Source of the DNA: Gemmatimonadota bacterium
GTDB lineage: Bacteria; Latescibacterota; UBA2968; GCA-2709665
Reading direction: 5' to 3'
DNA: 64,000 nt
NCBI GenBank assembly: GCA_028874335.1
Contig: JAPPJY010000037.1
Coordinates: forward strand, 85,887 to 149,886
Shown: in pieces, positions 1 to 8,947 of the stretch
Layout of the letters: every line of letters starts with the position of its first letter
Position numbering within the stretch: position 1 is the first letter of the stretch
Notes under the pieces: model-generated
Told to the model about the DNA's origin: nothing
What the model saw: only the letters and a program-made list of their open reading frames with translations
Databases searched by the model: none
Translations under genes and position numbers: made by a program

Positions 1-277
1 GCACGGAACGGTGGTCTACGTGGGCGCGGGTGCGGCGTCGCTCGAGATCGATTTTATGGATATCCTTCGAAAGGAGCTCACGCTCAGGGGCAATTCCGTC
101 TATTCGATGGGCGCCTATTTCGATGCCGTTGCTTTTCTGCAGACCCACCCGGTGCCGCTGGATGAGATTGTGACCCATCGTTTTTCCATTGAACAGGCGA
201 AAGAGGCATTTGCGATCTTCGATCGCGGGGAGACGGGAAAAGTAGTTTTCGATTGGGACGACGAACAGGGTTCGTGA
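1..277 (+). CDS. Zinc-type alcohol dehydrogenase (MDR family), C-terminal fragment
   Basis: This open frame enters from the left edge of the window, so only about the last 90 residues are visible. The end has the layout of a medium-chain dehydrogenase C-terminus: a beta strand followed by a glycine-rich turn (VYVGAGAA), a segment reading ELTLRGNSVYS, then the typical closing pattern in which a His-Arg-Phe stretch (THRFSIEQAKEAFAIF) precedes a short GKVVF strand. In this family that region closes the NAD(P)-binding domain and returns to the catalytic domain. The zinc ligands and the main Rossmann motif lie outside the window. It is followed by a Gfo/Idh/MocA oxidoreductase and an aldo/keto reductase on the same strand, which suggests a sugar or polyol oxidation cluster. 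Substrate cannot be told. Confidence 0.75.
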   Translation, partial: HGTVVYVGAGAASLEIDFMDILRKELTLRGNSVYSMGAYFDAVAFLQTHPVPLDEIVTHRFSIEQAKEAFAIFDRGETGKVVFDWDDEQGS

Positions 278-405
278 GGAGCGGCGAACGGCGACTCCCG
301 TGAATGGAACGCTCAGCCGAAGGGTACTTCGACTTCTTGCGGGAAGACAAGCGACTCGGTGAAGAGGAATTGGAATCTGGTAGGCCAGAAATGGAGGAAA
401 GGAAA

Positions 406-1482
406 ATGCCGGAAAGAACGAGGGTGGGTATTATCGGATGCGGCGGCATGGCCCGGTCCCATGCCAGCCGGATGAGCGAGGTGCTTCACAGGGTGGAGAT
501 TGCCGCCGTGGTGGATATCGATCTCGAGCGGGCGAGGGCGGTCGCAGGACACTTTCCCAATGACCCCGTGGTTGCGGCCGATTTTGAGGACGTCCTGGAG
601 CATGTCGACGCCGTTCTCGTGGTACTGCCCCATCATCTTCACCACCCTGTAACGGTGCGTTGCCTGGACGCGGGAAAGCACGTGCTGGTGGAAAAGCCGA
701 TGGCCAACAGCGAGCGGGAGTGCCTGGAGATGATCGAAGCCGCGCAGCGGAACGACCGTGTCCTGATGGTGGCCTATTGCATGCGGTTTCATCCCCTGAT
801 ACTGAAGTTCAAGGAAGTGGTGGACAACAGGACGTTCGGCGAGGTCTTCCAGCTATCGATCTGGACCGAACAGCATACGCAGCGTGAGCCGGATAGCTGG
901 CACTGCCGGGCGGGTACTCTGGGCGGAGGTCAGTTCTTCAGCCATGGCTGTCACTACGTCGATCTGATGTTGTGGATGCTGGGCAGGCCGGTGAAGGGCG
1001 TACACCTGGGAACGAATAGAGGCACGCCATGGATGGAGAGAGAGGGCACCAGTAACGTGTGCCTGGAGTTCGAAGGCGGCATCCTCGGGTATCACTTCGG
1101 CACCTGGGGGGCCAGGGGCACCCGGCTCGGCTATTCCTTTCACGCGCACTGCGAGAAAGGCATGGTGGAACTTCATCTGCGCACGGGACGGGTCGTGTAC
1201 CTGGGCGACGTTGAAAAACACGTGCCCGGCGAACACGATCCCGGTCAGCGGGAGATCGTATTGATGGAAGAAAAACACGCCAAACCGACGGAAGTGGAAA
1301 TGGCGCACTTTATCGACTGTATCGAGACCGGACGGAAGCCGTTGACCGATCCCGTATCCAGCCTCGAGGGACTCAGGGTCATCTGGAAACTGTACGAGGC
1401 GGAGGAGAGCGACTCGGTCGCAGACTTGAGGGGACTCGGACTCGGGACGATGGATGAAACGGGCGTCCGTGCAGCCGATTGA
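406..1482 (+). CDS. Gfo/Idh/MocA family NAD(P)-dependent oxidoreductase
   Basis: Probable sugar or inositol-type dehydrogenase of 358 residues. The N-terminal Rossmann fold is plain: VGIIGCGGMA at residues 7-16, followed by the acidic strand end VVDID. The catalytic EKP motif (VEKPM) lies at residues 95-99, with Lys97 the expected active-site lysine. The C-terminal half carries the GGGQFFSHGCHYVD segment around residues 173-186, which matches the family motif GGGxxxDxGxHxxD except that Ser replaces the first Asp. An in-frame ATG exists at 304, but the start at 406 is preferred because GGAGGAAAGG lies just upstream and the Rossmann motif then begins at the usual distance. It belongs to a same-strand group with the alcohol dehydrogenase tail and the aldo/keto reductase. 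Confidence 0.9.
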   Translation: MPERTRVGIIGCGGMARSHASRMSEVLHRVEIAAVVDIDLERARAVAGHFPNDPVVAADFEDVLEHVDAVLVVLPHHLHHPVTVRCLDAGKHVLVEKPMANSERECLEMIEAAQRNDRVLMVAYCMRFHPLILKFKEVVDNRTFGEVFQLSIWTEQHTQREPDSWHCRAGTLGGGQFFSHGCHYVDLMLWMLGRPVKGVHLGTNRGTPWMEREGTSNVCLEFEGGILGYHFGTWGARGTRLGYSFHAHCEKGMVELHLRTGRVVYLGDVEKHVPGEHDPGQREIVLMEEKHAKPTEVEMAHFIDCIETGRKPLTDPVSSLEGLRVIWKLYEAEESDSVADLRGLGLGTMDETGVRAAD

Positions 1483-1554
1483 CGGGTGTGCCCTGTTCTG
1501 TGCGGGTTTCAGGGCGAAGAATCAGAATAGACGTTGACCATGGGAGGAATCGCA

Positions 1555-2523
1555 ATGGACCGCGTTGTTCTTGGGGATAGCGGCCTGTCGGTATCCCCGA
1601 TCGCCGTCGGCACGTGGCAGCTCAGTCCCCGTTTCTGGGGACCGCAGTCGAAAGACGATGCGATGGCCGCGATGAAGTTCGCGTTCGATCGCGGGATCAA
1701 CTTTTTCGATACGGCCGAAGCCTACGGCGATGGCTATGCCGAGACAGTCCTTGGAGAGGTCGTAAGGGATCTGCCGAGGGACGAACTCGTGCTGGCCACC
1801 AAGGTGTTCAACCATTTCAATCCCGACGGCTCCCGGTATCCCGATCTTTCGCCCGAACACATAACAGCGCGGTGCGACGTGTCGCTCGAACGGATGGGGG
1901 TCGAGACAATCGACCTGTATCTGTTGCACATGTACGACTCGTTGACGCCGCTTGCCGATATCGCCGGAACGGTGGAAAGACTTCGCGACCAGGGCAAGAT
2001 TCGGTGTTACGGGCTCAGCAACCACACGGTGGAACAATGCCGGGCGCAGCGCCGTTTCGGCAGGTACGACGTCGTCCAGCCTCCGTACAGCCTGATCGAT
2101 CCTGCCGGAGAGAACGATCTGTTGCCGTGGTGCCAGTCGGAGAATGTCGGCGTGATGATCTATTCGCCCATGCACAAGGGGCTGCTGAGCGGGAAATACA
2201 CCGGAGGAGAGACGTTCGACGATTTCCGGATGAATCATCCCGATTTTCAGGGAGAACGGTTCAGGGATCTGTGTGCGAAGGTGCAAAGCCTGAGGCCGAT
2301 CGCGGAACGCAACGAACTGACGATTTACCAGTTGGTGATGTCCGCCACCTTGATGCATCCGGCGATTCACGTGGCCATCTCTGGAATCAAGACGCCGGAT
2401 CAGATTGCCGAGGCCGTGGGGGCGGGCGGGCGGCGCCTGTCCCGCGAAGACTATTTCGCGGTGAGAAACGCGGTGGGGCCGGGCAGCCCGAAAATTGCGG
2501 ACGCCAGCGGGAGGCGTAAGTAA
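1555..2523 (+). CDS. Aldo/keto reductase
   Basis: Cytosolic NADPH-dependent (beta/alpha)8 oxidoreductase of 322 residues, the usual length. All four catalytic residues are visible: Asp52 in FFDTAEAYG, Tyr57, Lys83 in LATKVF and His125 in LYLLHMYD. The C-terminal cofactor-binding part includes SPMHKGLLSGKY and an SGIKTPDQI stretch. The start at 1555 follows GGGAGG at the right distance; an in-frame ATG at 1534 lacks such a site. It probably works with the preceding Gfo/Idh/MocA protein on a sugar or uronate-derived aldehyde or ketone; the substrate is not evident. Confidence 0.92.
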   Translation: MDRVVLGDSGLSVSPIAVGTWQLSPRFWGPQSKDDAMAAMKFAFDRGINFFDTAEAYGDGYAETVLGEVVRDLPRDELVLATKVFNHFNPDGSRYPDLSPEHITARCDVSLERMGVETIDLYLLHMYDSLTPLADIAGTVERLRDQGKIRCYGLSNHTVEQCRAQRRFGRYDVVQPPYSLIDPAGENDLLPWCQSENVGVMIYSPMHKGLLSGKYTGGETFDDFRMNHPDFQGERFRDLCAKVQSLRPIAERNELTIYQLVMSATLMHPAIHVAISGIKTPDQIAEAVGAGGRRLSREDYFAVRNAVGPGSPKIADASGRRK

Positions 2524-2594
2524 ACACGCTTGCGATCTGCCCGGTGTCACCGATTCCGGCCGCTCACGAAGGCAGTCTCTAACGCGGGTTCGTG

Positions 2595-5114
2595 TTATCG
2601 TGTCAGCTCGATGGGCACGGGCCCAGTCCCCGTCTGTCCCGGCAGCCTGGCTTCAATTTTCCTGCCCGCTCGCGCTCCGTCGGGCGCGCGTTCGACAAAG
2701 ACGTCGACATCCTGGCCGTTCTTGTACACCGGTCGGCCTTCCAGCGTCTGGTAGGCCACCGACGGACAGGAGACCATTCGGATCGTGTCACCGTCGAATA
2801 CGGCCGACAACGTCACTGGCCGCGCCGATCGGATGCGGATTCCGCTGCAACTGAATTCCGTCGTGTGAACCAGGATGATGCTGCGGGGTTGCCCGGACGC
2901 ATTGCGGGAAACCGATGCAAAGCGCCCGGCCAGCATCAGACCGTCCGGCCCCGATCCGCTCTCGTAAACCACCTGCCTGCTACCGCCGTCGGCGTGTGCG
3001 ATATGGACAACCGCGGCGGCATCTCCCGGAAGCATCCGAACGTCGGAGACGAACGGGTTCTCGATGTATGCCTCGTGAACGGCCACAAAGGGTGCGTCTG
3101 TCTCACGATGGCGAACCATCAGGCTGTGCCTTCCCGGATCGGGATAGGTGTTCAGGAGAAAGGCGGTCTGTTCCGGCGAACCTGACACCGTCACCCGGTT
3201 AGAAACGTCGTTCCGGTTGGCGCCGTTTCCCGTTTCAGGTTCCGCGGGTACGCGCCATGTTGTCTGAAACGTCTCCTCCGCACGCCCCTCACGAAATCCC
3301 GGTCGGCCTCGCATGACATAGTCCGCCGGTTCGAACCCGGTTTTTTCCTTCATCGCAAGGCTGATCTGCGGCTCCTCTCCGATGCCGTGATAGAACCAGT
3401 CGTGTATGTTTCCGCCCCGAACGCGGAATATATCCAGCAGGTACGAGTCGAACTGGATCAGGATACGACGGTAGATATCGGTCGGTTCATACTCACGGTC
3501 CCCGTGGGCTTCGGCAACCTGGCCACCGGGTAGATCGACGAATGTGTGGATGCGCGGGACCTGGTCATGGCGCAGCTGGTCTCCGTGAACCTGCGATACT
3601 TCGTCGACGGTAACCGTATTGTGGGCGTATGAAGCGCCGCTGTAGATGCGCTGATCGGGGTCTTCGTAACGGGTGCGCTTTTCGCCGGTGAGCATCCGGT
3701 CGTGTGAGTAGGTGATCAAATTCATCCGGTCCGCGTGCGCGTGTCCGGAGCCCGGCAGAAGCGCGTTCAAACCGGCGTACAGGCGGTTGCCGCCGGATTC
3801 CCGTTTCAATGCCACGTACCCGCTGGAGAGGTTTGCGCTCTGGTACGGTACCGGTTTTTCTTTGATGACTTCCGCGCCGAACAGGAGTCCCGTCAGTCCT
3901 CTGTCCCCCTCTCGAAGTACGCGGTACGAACCCGTTTCGTCGATGTCCAGGTAGCGGTACCCGATTTCGGCCGTCAGCGGATAGCTGGCGAGGCTGGCGC
4001 GCCCTCCCATGTCTCCCGTCGGCGCAACGGACAGGTCCGGAAACGTCTGGGCGGTAAACCATTTGATAGCGCGGCGAACGTGCCGGTAACTGCTGTTCCC
4101 GGAATCCAGTTCGTCGTAGATCTCGGACGGAAACAGGTCCGGCATCTGACGCGAGAGCCTGTGGCCGAGTACGAGCGCGCGGCAGTTCGGACCCAGGGCA
4201 TACAGGTGGTACGCGCTGCACAGGCCCCAGAAACCTCCGTCAGCCAGATAGTTGTTGCGCGTCAGCCAACGGATGCCGCGGTGGTCGGGGCGACGTTCGG
4301 AAGCGTAATCCCTGTGGCCGAACGCCCAGTCCACGTAATCCGTACTCTCGATTGCGCAGCCGGCCATGGCGACAGAACTGAGATAGGCGAACATCCCGTT
4401 GTGGCGCGGGCTGCTGTCCTCTTCAACGCGGAAGACCGCGTCCGCCCAGTGCCGGAGCAGGTCCTGCCGGATCCGCAGGTGTTCCTGAGCGGTGAAGAGG
4501 CCTTCCTCCAACCGGAGCAGTTCGTATGCTTCCGATAGCGCAAGAACGATGACGCAGTCGCCCTCCATGTTGTAGGTCCAGATCACATGCTGGGTGCCGC
4601 TCCCCTGCACGGGCAGGGTTTGAATGTGTCTGGCGAACAGTTTCAGAATGCCCGCGCTCCTTTCGGCGTACGAGCGGTCCCCGCCAAGTGCATACAAGAG
4701 CGCGAGGTGTTGGGCCGTGGTCGCCATCGCCTGGATGTAGGAGCAGCCCCAGCCTTCGTAAAGGGTCCCGGAATATTTCCCCGTAAGATGTACTGCCGTG
4801 GACTGCTGATGCAGCACGTGGGCGACGTCGCACCGACGGCACGTGGCTTCACGGTCGTTGAACGGTTCGAACCTGAGCCTGTCCTGGCAGACCGGACAGA
4901 TCATCAGCCAGTAAACCTGCATCTTTCGTTTCGGCATCAGCGTCTCGATTCGGTCGAGGGGCTGCTCGAGCCACGGCTGCACACTGGCGCGCAATTCCTC
5001 CGCGGCCTTCTTTGCCCAGTCGTGAAATCTGATTTTTCGCCTGATCTCCTCCAGGGTTGCCACGTCCACGAATCCTGCCGGGTGTATCCATCGCTGCTTA
5101 TCGGAGTCGCCCAT
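2595..5114 (-). CDS. Heparinase II/III-like polysaccharide lyase-related protein (1)
   Basis: A protein of 839 residues with an N-terminal alpha/alpha-toroid and a C-terminal beta-sandwich, as expected for heparinase II/III-like lyases acting on uronate-containing polysaccharides. The C-terminal part carries the two usual signatures: GSGHAHADRMNL and, shortly after, SYAHNTVTVDEVSQ. Near residues 72-95 there are two Cys-x-x-Cys pairs (CPVC and CRRC) that look like a zinc knuckle. No signal peptide is visible. The ATG at 5114 has AAAGGAGG just upstream; an earlier in-frame ATG at 5177 is less likely. It is divergent from the dioxygenase gene at 5308 and convergent with the aldo/keto reductase. 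Substrate and lyase activity are inferred only from family. Confidence 0.82.
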   Translation of the reverse strand: MGDSDKQRWIHPAGFVDVATLEEIRRKIRFHDWAKKAAEELRASVQPWLEQPLDRIETLMPKRKMQVYWLMICPVCQDRLRFEPFNDREATCRRCDVAHVLHQQSTAVHLTGKYSGTLYEGWGCSYIQAMATTAQHLALLYALGGDRSYAERSAGILKLFARHIQTLPVQGSGTQHVIWTYNMEGDCVIVLALSEAYELLRLEEGLFTAQEHLRIRQDLLRHWADAVFRVEEDSSPRHNGMFAYLSSVAMAGCAIESTDYVDWAFGHRDYASERRPDHRGIRWLTRNNYLADGGFWGLCSAYHLYALGPNCRALVLGHRLSRQMPDLFPSEIYDELDSGNSSYRHVRRAIKWFTAQTFPDLSVAPTGDMGGRASLASYPLTAEIGYRYLDIDETGSYRVLREGDRGLTGLLFGAEVIKEKPVPYQSANLSSGYVALKRESGGNRLYAGLNALLPGSGHAHADRMNLITYSHDRMLTGEKRTRYEDPDQRIYSGASYAHNTVTVDEVSQVHGDQLRHDQVPRIHTFVDLPGGQVAEAHGDREYEPTDIYRRILIQFDSYLLDIFRVRGGNIHDWFYHGIGEEPQISLAMKEKTGFEPADYVMRGRPGFREGRAEETFQTTWRVPAEPETGNGANRNDVSNRVTVSGSPEQTAFLLNTYPDPGRHSLMVRHRETDAPFVAVHEAYIENPFVSDVRMLPGDAAAVVHIAHADGGSRQVVYESGSGPDGLMLAGRFASVSRNASGQPRSIILVHTTEFSCSGIRIRSARPVTLSAVFDGDTIRMVSCPSVAYQTLEGRPVYKNGQDVDVFVERAPDGARAGRKIEARLPGQTGTGPVPIELTR

Positions 5115-5234
5115 CCCGCTTCCTCCTTTGTTCACGAGGGCCTTTTCCAACCTTCCGGTCAGATGACAAGATAACATCTGCGAACCGCTCGGAAAGGAGT
5201 ATCCGCTTCCGGGCGGGGACCCTGCGAAGTGAGT

Positions 5235-5262
5235 TTGTCGGCTTCCGGCGTTTGCATATATT
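5235..5262 (+). promoter_or_regulatory. Candidate sigma-70-type promoter for the dioxygenase at 5308
   Basis: TTGTCG (-35-like) at 5235-5240 and TATATT (-10-like) at 5257-5262 are separated by 16 bases, in the 193-base gap between two divergent genes. The -10 is good and the -35 only fair, so this is a suggestion by eye. Confidence 0.3.
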
Positions 5263-5307
5263 TCGGTAGGTCGGGCTGACGGCGAACCTTACTCCGGAGG
5301 AATTGAA

Positions 5308-6117
5308 ATGGGTATGACGGATGAAGAGAAGTTCAGGTTTGACCTGACGGGCTTTCTGGTGCGCCCCGCCATTCTGAGTCAGGATGAGATTGAATCCATC
5401 GTCCAGCAGATCGATCGCATCGTACACGATCCGGGCGCACTGCCGCCGGAACATCGCACGGTCCCGGGAGGTCCGTCGAGCGTGCTGATCGATCATCCGA
5501 AGGTAGTTGAGGTCCTGCACGAGATTATCGGGCCCGAGGTCCGGATGGAAGGCTGTTACTGCGTCTGGCGTAAAAAAGGTCAGTCCCACGGAGGGGGGCT
5601 TCACGGAGGTGGACCCGGCCAGATTGATCCGATATTCGGATACCGTTGTCAGAACGGGCGGATTCACGCCGGGATGGTACGCGTGGTCTTCGAGCTGACG
5701 GAAGTGCGTCCGGAAGATGGGGGCACGCATTTCATCGTTGGCAGCCATAAGGCGAATTTTGAAATGCATCCCGATCACCTTTCCATGGAGCCGGGAAAGC
5801 GAAGCCCGTACCTGATGGGATATGGATGCCCGGCTGGCAGCGCCGTATTCTTCACAGAGAACGTGTGCCACGTGGGACCGGAATGGACCAGCGACAGTCC
5901 GCGCGTCGCCGTGCTGCATGCCTATTCGCACCTGGCAACGCACTGGCACCGGCTGAATGTGCCTCCCGACGTACTCAACAGTCTGCCGCGAGAGAAACAG
6001 GCCTGGTTTCGCGAGCCGTGGATCGCCGATTTCCGCACCCGGCCGGCAACCCGGAATACGCTGGACCACTATCTGGGTTCGAAAGATCCAATGATGCGAA
6101 CCGCCGTCGGGGATTGA
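5308..6117 (+). CDS. Phytanoyl-CoA dioxygenase (PhyH) family protein with HxG in place of HxD
   Basis: A 269-residue Fe(II)/2-oxoglutarate-type enzyme of the PhyH family. The core beta-helix signature is present: DGGTHFIVGSHKANF around residues 137-151, a distal His188 in VCHVGP, and Arg199 in SPRVAVLH, where 2-oxoglutarate should be bound. The proximal iron motif is unusual: where HxD is expected there is H99-G100-G101 (LHGGG), also preceded by SHGGG. No carboxylate is therefore visible at that position. The start follows CCGGAGG. Family members hydroxylate many small substrates; no substrate can be named. It is followed by a second PhyH-like gene that keeps HxD. Confidence 0.85.
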   Translation: MGMTDEEKFRFDLTGFLVRPAILSQDEIESIVQQIDRIVHDPGALPPEHRTVPGGPSSVLIDHPKVVEVLHEIIGPEVRMEGCYCVWRKKGQSHGGGLHGGGPGQIDPIFGYRCQNGRIHAGMVRVVFELTEVRPEDGGTHFIVGSHKANFEMHPDHLSMEPGKRSPYLMGYGCPAGSAVFFTENVCHVGPEWTSDSPRVAVLHAYSHLATHWHRLNVPPDVLNSLPREKQAWFREPWIADFRTRPATRNTLDHYLGSKDPMMRTAVGD

Positions 6118-6207
6118 GAGTCTGTCAGCCCGGTCTCCAGACGCGTTGGAATTCCGTCTTGCGACGGCGTGAGAGTCGGCACGTAAACCGGCATGGCGCA
6201 GTGAACG

Positions 6208-7098
6208 TTGAATGAAAGCGACATAGCGATGGAAGATTATTCACACGTGATGAAGCCGGACACCGGTTATCAGTATGAGTTTAAAGCCGGGGATCTGGAT
6301 GCAATGAGCGAATGCCTGGAGGCGCATGGATTCGCAGTCATCAAGGATGTGCTGCCGCCGGAACGTGTTGAAGCGCTCAAACAGGCAGTGTGGGACGGCA
6401 CGGATCCGGACGGCGCGCTGGCGACGGGTGAGAGCAGTACGCGCCATGCGTGGATTGAGTCCGGGCCCGGAGCATGGTCGCTCCTGGAGTTTGAACCGTT
6501 CATGGATATTCATCGTCACTTAATCGGTATGGAAGAGCTGACCTTACATCGGTCGGCCGCAATTATCCGGATGCCGGGGTCACAACCTGTGTCGTGGCAT
6601 ACGGATTGGTGCGGGTATTCGACGGAGATCAGGAATTCGGGTGATGTGTTGAATCGCGGTCTGTGGCCGTCGGGCAAGTGGTTTTACCTGACGGGTTCCC
6701 GCCCGATTCATGGCGGTCTGTGTGTCATTGAAGACTCCCATGTGAAAGATTGGGACGGTCCGGAGGGGTTCAGGATGACGGCCGACAGGCGGTCGTTTTA
6801 TCCCGAAGACGAGGACGAGCGACCGTATGCCGGGTTTGATATTCCCGGCCTTGTGCCTCTGTTTACAGATGGCGGTGATATGATCGTATTCGCCCACCGG
6901 ACGTACCATGGCGCGTTTCCCAACCGGCTGCAAGAGCCGAGACTGTCGTGTGGCGTCGGTTTCCGGGACCGCAGGCACCGTATCGATGTTCCGTGGGTGA
7001 TTCCGCAATCCGGACGATGGTTTCTCGAGAACTTGCCGGACCATCTCAAGGTATATACGGATGGCTATACCAGCATTGACATGGATTGGCGCGGATAG
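6208..7098 (+). CDS. Phytanoyl-CoA dioxygenase (PhyH) family protein with canonical HxD
   Basis: A protein of up to 296 residues. It keeps the full facial triad: H131-T-D133 in VSWHTDWCGY, distal His234 in TYHGAFPN, and Arg245 in PRLSCGVGF for 2-oxoglutarate. It is thus the only one of the five PhyH-like proteins in the window with an intact HxD. It should be an Fe(II)/2-oxoglutarate oxygenase; the substrate is unknown. The start is uncertain: ATG at 6208 and ATG at 6229 (MEDYSHV) are both possible and neither has a strong ribosome site. It lies 90 bases after the previous PhyH gene and before a deacetylase-like gene on the same strand. Confidence 0.85.
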   Translation: MNESDIAMEDYSHVMKPDTGYQYEFKAGDLDAMSECLEAHGFAVIKDVLPPERVEALKQAVWDGTDPDGALATGESSTRHAWIESGPGAWSLLEFEPFMDIHRHLIGMEELTLHRSAAIIRMPGSQPVSWHTDWCGYSTEIRNSGDVLNRGLWPSGKWFYLTGSRPIHGGLCVIEDSHVKDWDGPEGFRMTADRRSFYPEDEDERPYAGFDIPGLVPLFTDGGDMIVFAHRTYHGAFPNRLQEPRLSCGVGFRDRRHRIDVPWVIPQSGRWFLENLPDHLKVYTDGYTSIDMDWRG

Positions 7099-7161
7099 GG
7101 TCCGGCAGTTGTTGCCGCGCAGGAGGGTCAACAGTCGTGTCGCGTTGGGCCGAGGTGTGAC

Positions 7162-8070
7162 TTGAGGACGGTCTACGTGCTGCTGACGATGGACTGCGAG
7201 ACCGCCAGATCGGACCTGGCGCCCAATGCAATCCGGATGTCCGGTAGCGGTCCCGCGGACTACGAGGAGAGTGCACGATCGATTTTTGGATATGCGGAGA
7301 CGGCAGCGACGTACGGATATCCCGTCACTTTTCTTGCGCATCCCGAAGTGGCTGTCGAAAACGCGGACCTGCTCCTGGATCTGCGGGACCGCGGGGCATG
7401 TCTGGGGCTGCATGTCCATCCGTACAAACTCAGACACCGGAAATACCAACATGACCTCGGGGCGTATTCCGCCGGAGAGCAGTCAGGAATCGTCAGCGGC
7501 GCGATGCACGTGTGGGAATCCGCGCTCGGCCATCCGCCCCGTTATTTCAGGGCCGGTTACTTCTCGGCCAACGATCAGACATTTGGTGTTTTAAGCGATC
7601 TGGGATTTGCGGGCGGCAGCCTGTCCATCCCGGGGCGGGTCCTCCCCGGACATCATAGCCTCTGGGCGGGCGCGGAGAATTATTCACACAGGGCGCATCA
7701 CCAGTGTCGTTTGACTGCCGGCGAAAGCGATTTCATCAATGTGCCGGTGTCCGTCGCATTCGAGCGCCCGGTCAGTCGCGGGCACGCGGGCGAGCAGGGC
7801 CATGAATGGCTCTATGTTCCTCATCGATACGACCATGCGGCCGTTATCCGGGACGTATTGGATCGATTCACGCTCGACAAACCCCGGTTTCCCGTTATTG
7901 TGACCGACAGCCACAACGATCAGGATTATCTCAATACTCAACACCCGGCGCGGCTGAATCTCGAGCGGATACTCGGTACGATCCTGGACACTTGCACGCG
8001 GATGGGGATGCGTCCTGAGGGTATAACGCTGGATGCATTATGCAGGCAGGTCCTGGAGGACTTGCGGTGA
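7162..8070 (+). CDS. Polysaccharide deacetylase (NodB-like) family protein
   Basis: A 302-residue protein with motifs of the carbohydrate esterase 4/NodB fold. Motif 1 is TMDCE with Asp11 as the putative catalytic base; motif 2 contains H84-V-H86 (GLHVHPYKLRH), the metal-binding histidines; motif 3 is FRAGYFSAN with Arg130. A later TDSHND stretch may belong to motif 4 or 5. No signal peptide is seen, so it may act on an intracellular substrate. The start appears to be TTG at 7162, right after an in-frame stop. It lies between PhyH and amidohydrolase genes in what looks like one transcription unit. Confidence 0.75.
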   Translation: MRTVYVLLTMDCETARSDLAPNAIRMSGSGPADYEESARSIFGYAETAATYGYPVTFLAHPEVAVENADLLLDLRDRGACLGLHVHPYKLRHRKYQHDLGAYSAGEQSGIVSGAMHVWESALGHPPRYFRAGYFSANDQTFGVLSDLGFAGGSLSIPGRVLPGHHSLWAGAENYSHRAHHQCRLTAGESDFINVPVSVAFERPVSRGHAGEQGHEWLYVPHRYDHAAVIRDVLDRFTLDKPRFPVIVTDSHNDQDYLNTQHPARLNLERILGTILDTCTRMGMRPEGITLDALCRQVLEDLR

Positions 8071-8108
8071 AAGAACAGACAGGGCTCGTTTCCAGATTGG
8101 AGGAACCA

Positions 8109-8936
8109 ATGCGAATCGATTCTCACGTGCACGTGTGGACGATGGGTTCACTGCCGTTTACGCACAACGATGAAATGTCAACCAGTCGGCCGAAATATCC
8201 GGGACTGGTCGAGGATCTCATCCGGTATATGGACCAGAATGGCATTGACCGAACGGTGCTGATTCAATGCATGTATCACGGGTACGACAACAGTTACATG
8301 TGCGACTGCATGCGGCGATTTCCAGATCGCCTGCACGGCGTTGCGCTGATCGACCCTGTACGTCCGGGCGCGGCCGAAAAGCTGGAACGGCTCCACGGCG
8401 AGCACGGGGTGCAGGGGATGCGGCTGTATCCCATTAAGGATAAGGACGCATCCTGGCTGTCGCGTGACGATCAGACGGCGCTCTGGGAGACCGCGAAGAG
8501 GCTGGGGGTCCCGTTCACGTGGTTCGGCCGCTGCCATCAGATTCCGTTGCTGGAGCCGATGCTGGACCGATTCCCCGAGGTCAACGTCATCGTGGATCAC
8601 CTGGGAGAGCCCGTGCTGCCCGAAGGCCTGGACGGGAGCTTTCGGTACCTCCTCCAGGCAGCGAAGTATCCGAATCTCTATGTGAAGGCCACGAGGATTG
8701 ATGGCATATCCGCGCAATCGTGGCCGCACGAGGACGTTCATCCGTATGTTGAGGCCGTACTCGATGCTTTCGGGTCCCGCCGGATGCTGGGGTGTACCGG
8801 ATTTCCCGAAGACCCCCAGCGCGGCGAGGCCGTCGGCTTCCGCGTGATCGAAGAAGCGATGGACTTTCTTTCCGATGAAGACAAGGCCTGGATATTGGGA
8901 AAGACCGCGGACAAGCTCTACGGCCGCAACCCATAG
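8109..8936 (+). CDS. Amidohydrolase family 2 (TIM-barrel metal-dependent hydrolase)
   Basis: A 275-residue protein beginning with the HxH metal motif (IDSHVHVW, His6 and His8). The remaining barrel strands show VGMRLYP-like (QGMRLYPI), a FGRCHQIPLL segment, and VIVDHLGEP, which holds the third His. In this family (related to lactonases and decarboxylases such as LigI) the last metal or catalytic Asp usually sits in a GSDWP-like motif; here it reads GCTGFPED, so that Asp is displaced or missing. The ATG at 8109 has GGAGG upstream and places HxH at residues 6-8; a longer frame from 8040 overlaps the preceding gene. Likely a hydrolase of a cyclic or lactone intermediate, but unproven. Confidence 0.8.
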   Translation: MRIDSHVHVWTMGSLPFTHNDEMSTSRPKYPGLVEDLIRYMDQNGIDRTVLIQCMYHGYDNSYMCDCMRRFPDRLHGVALIDPVRPGAAEKLERLHGEHGVQGMRLYPIKDKDASWLSRDDQTALWETAKRLGVPFTWFGRCHQIPLLEPMLDRFPEVNVIVDHLGEPVLPEGLDGSFRYLLQAAKYPNLYVKATRIDGISAQSWPHEDVHPYVEAVLDAFGSRRMLGCTGFPEDPQRGEAVGFRVIEEAMDFLSDEDKAWILGKTADKLYGRNP

Positions 8937-8947
8937 GAGGAATCGTC

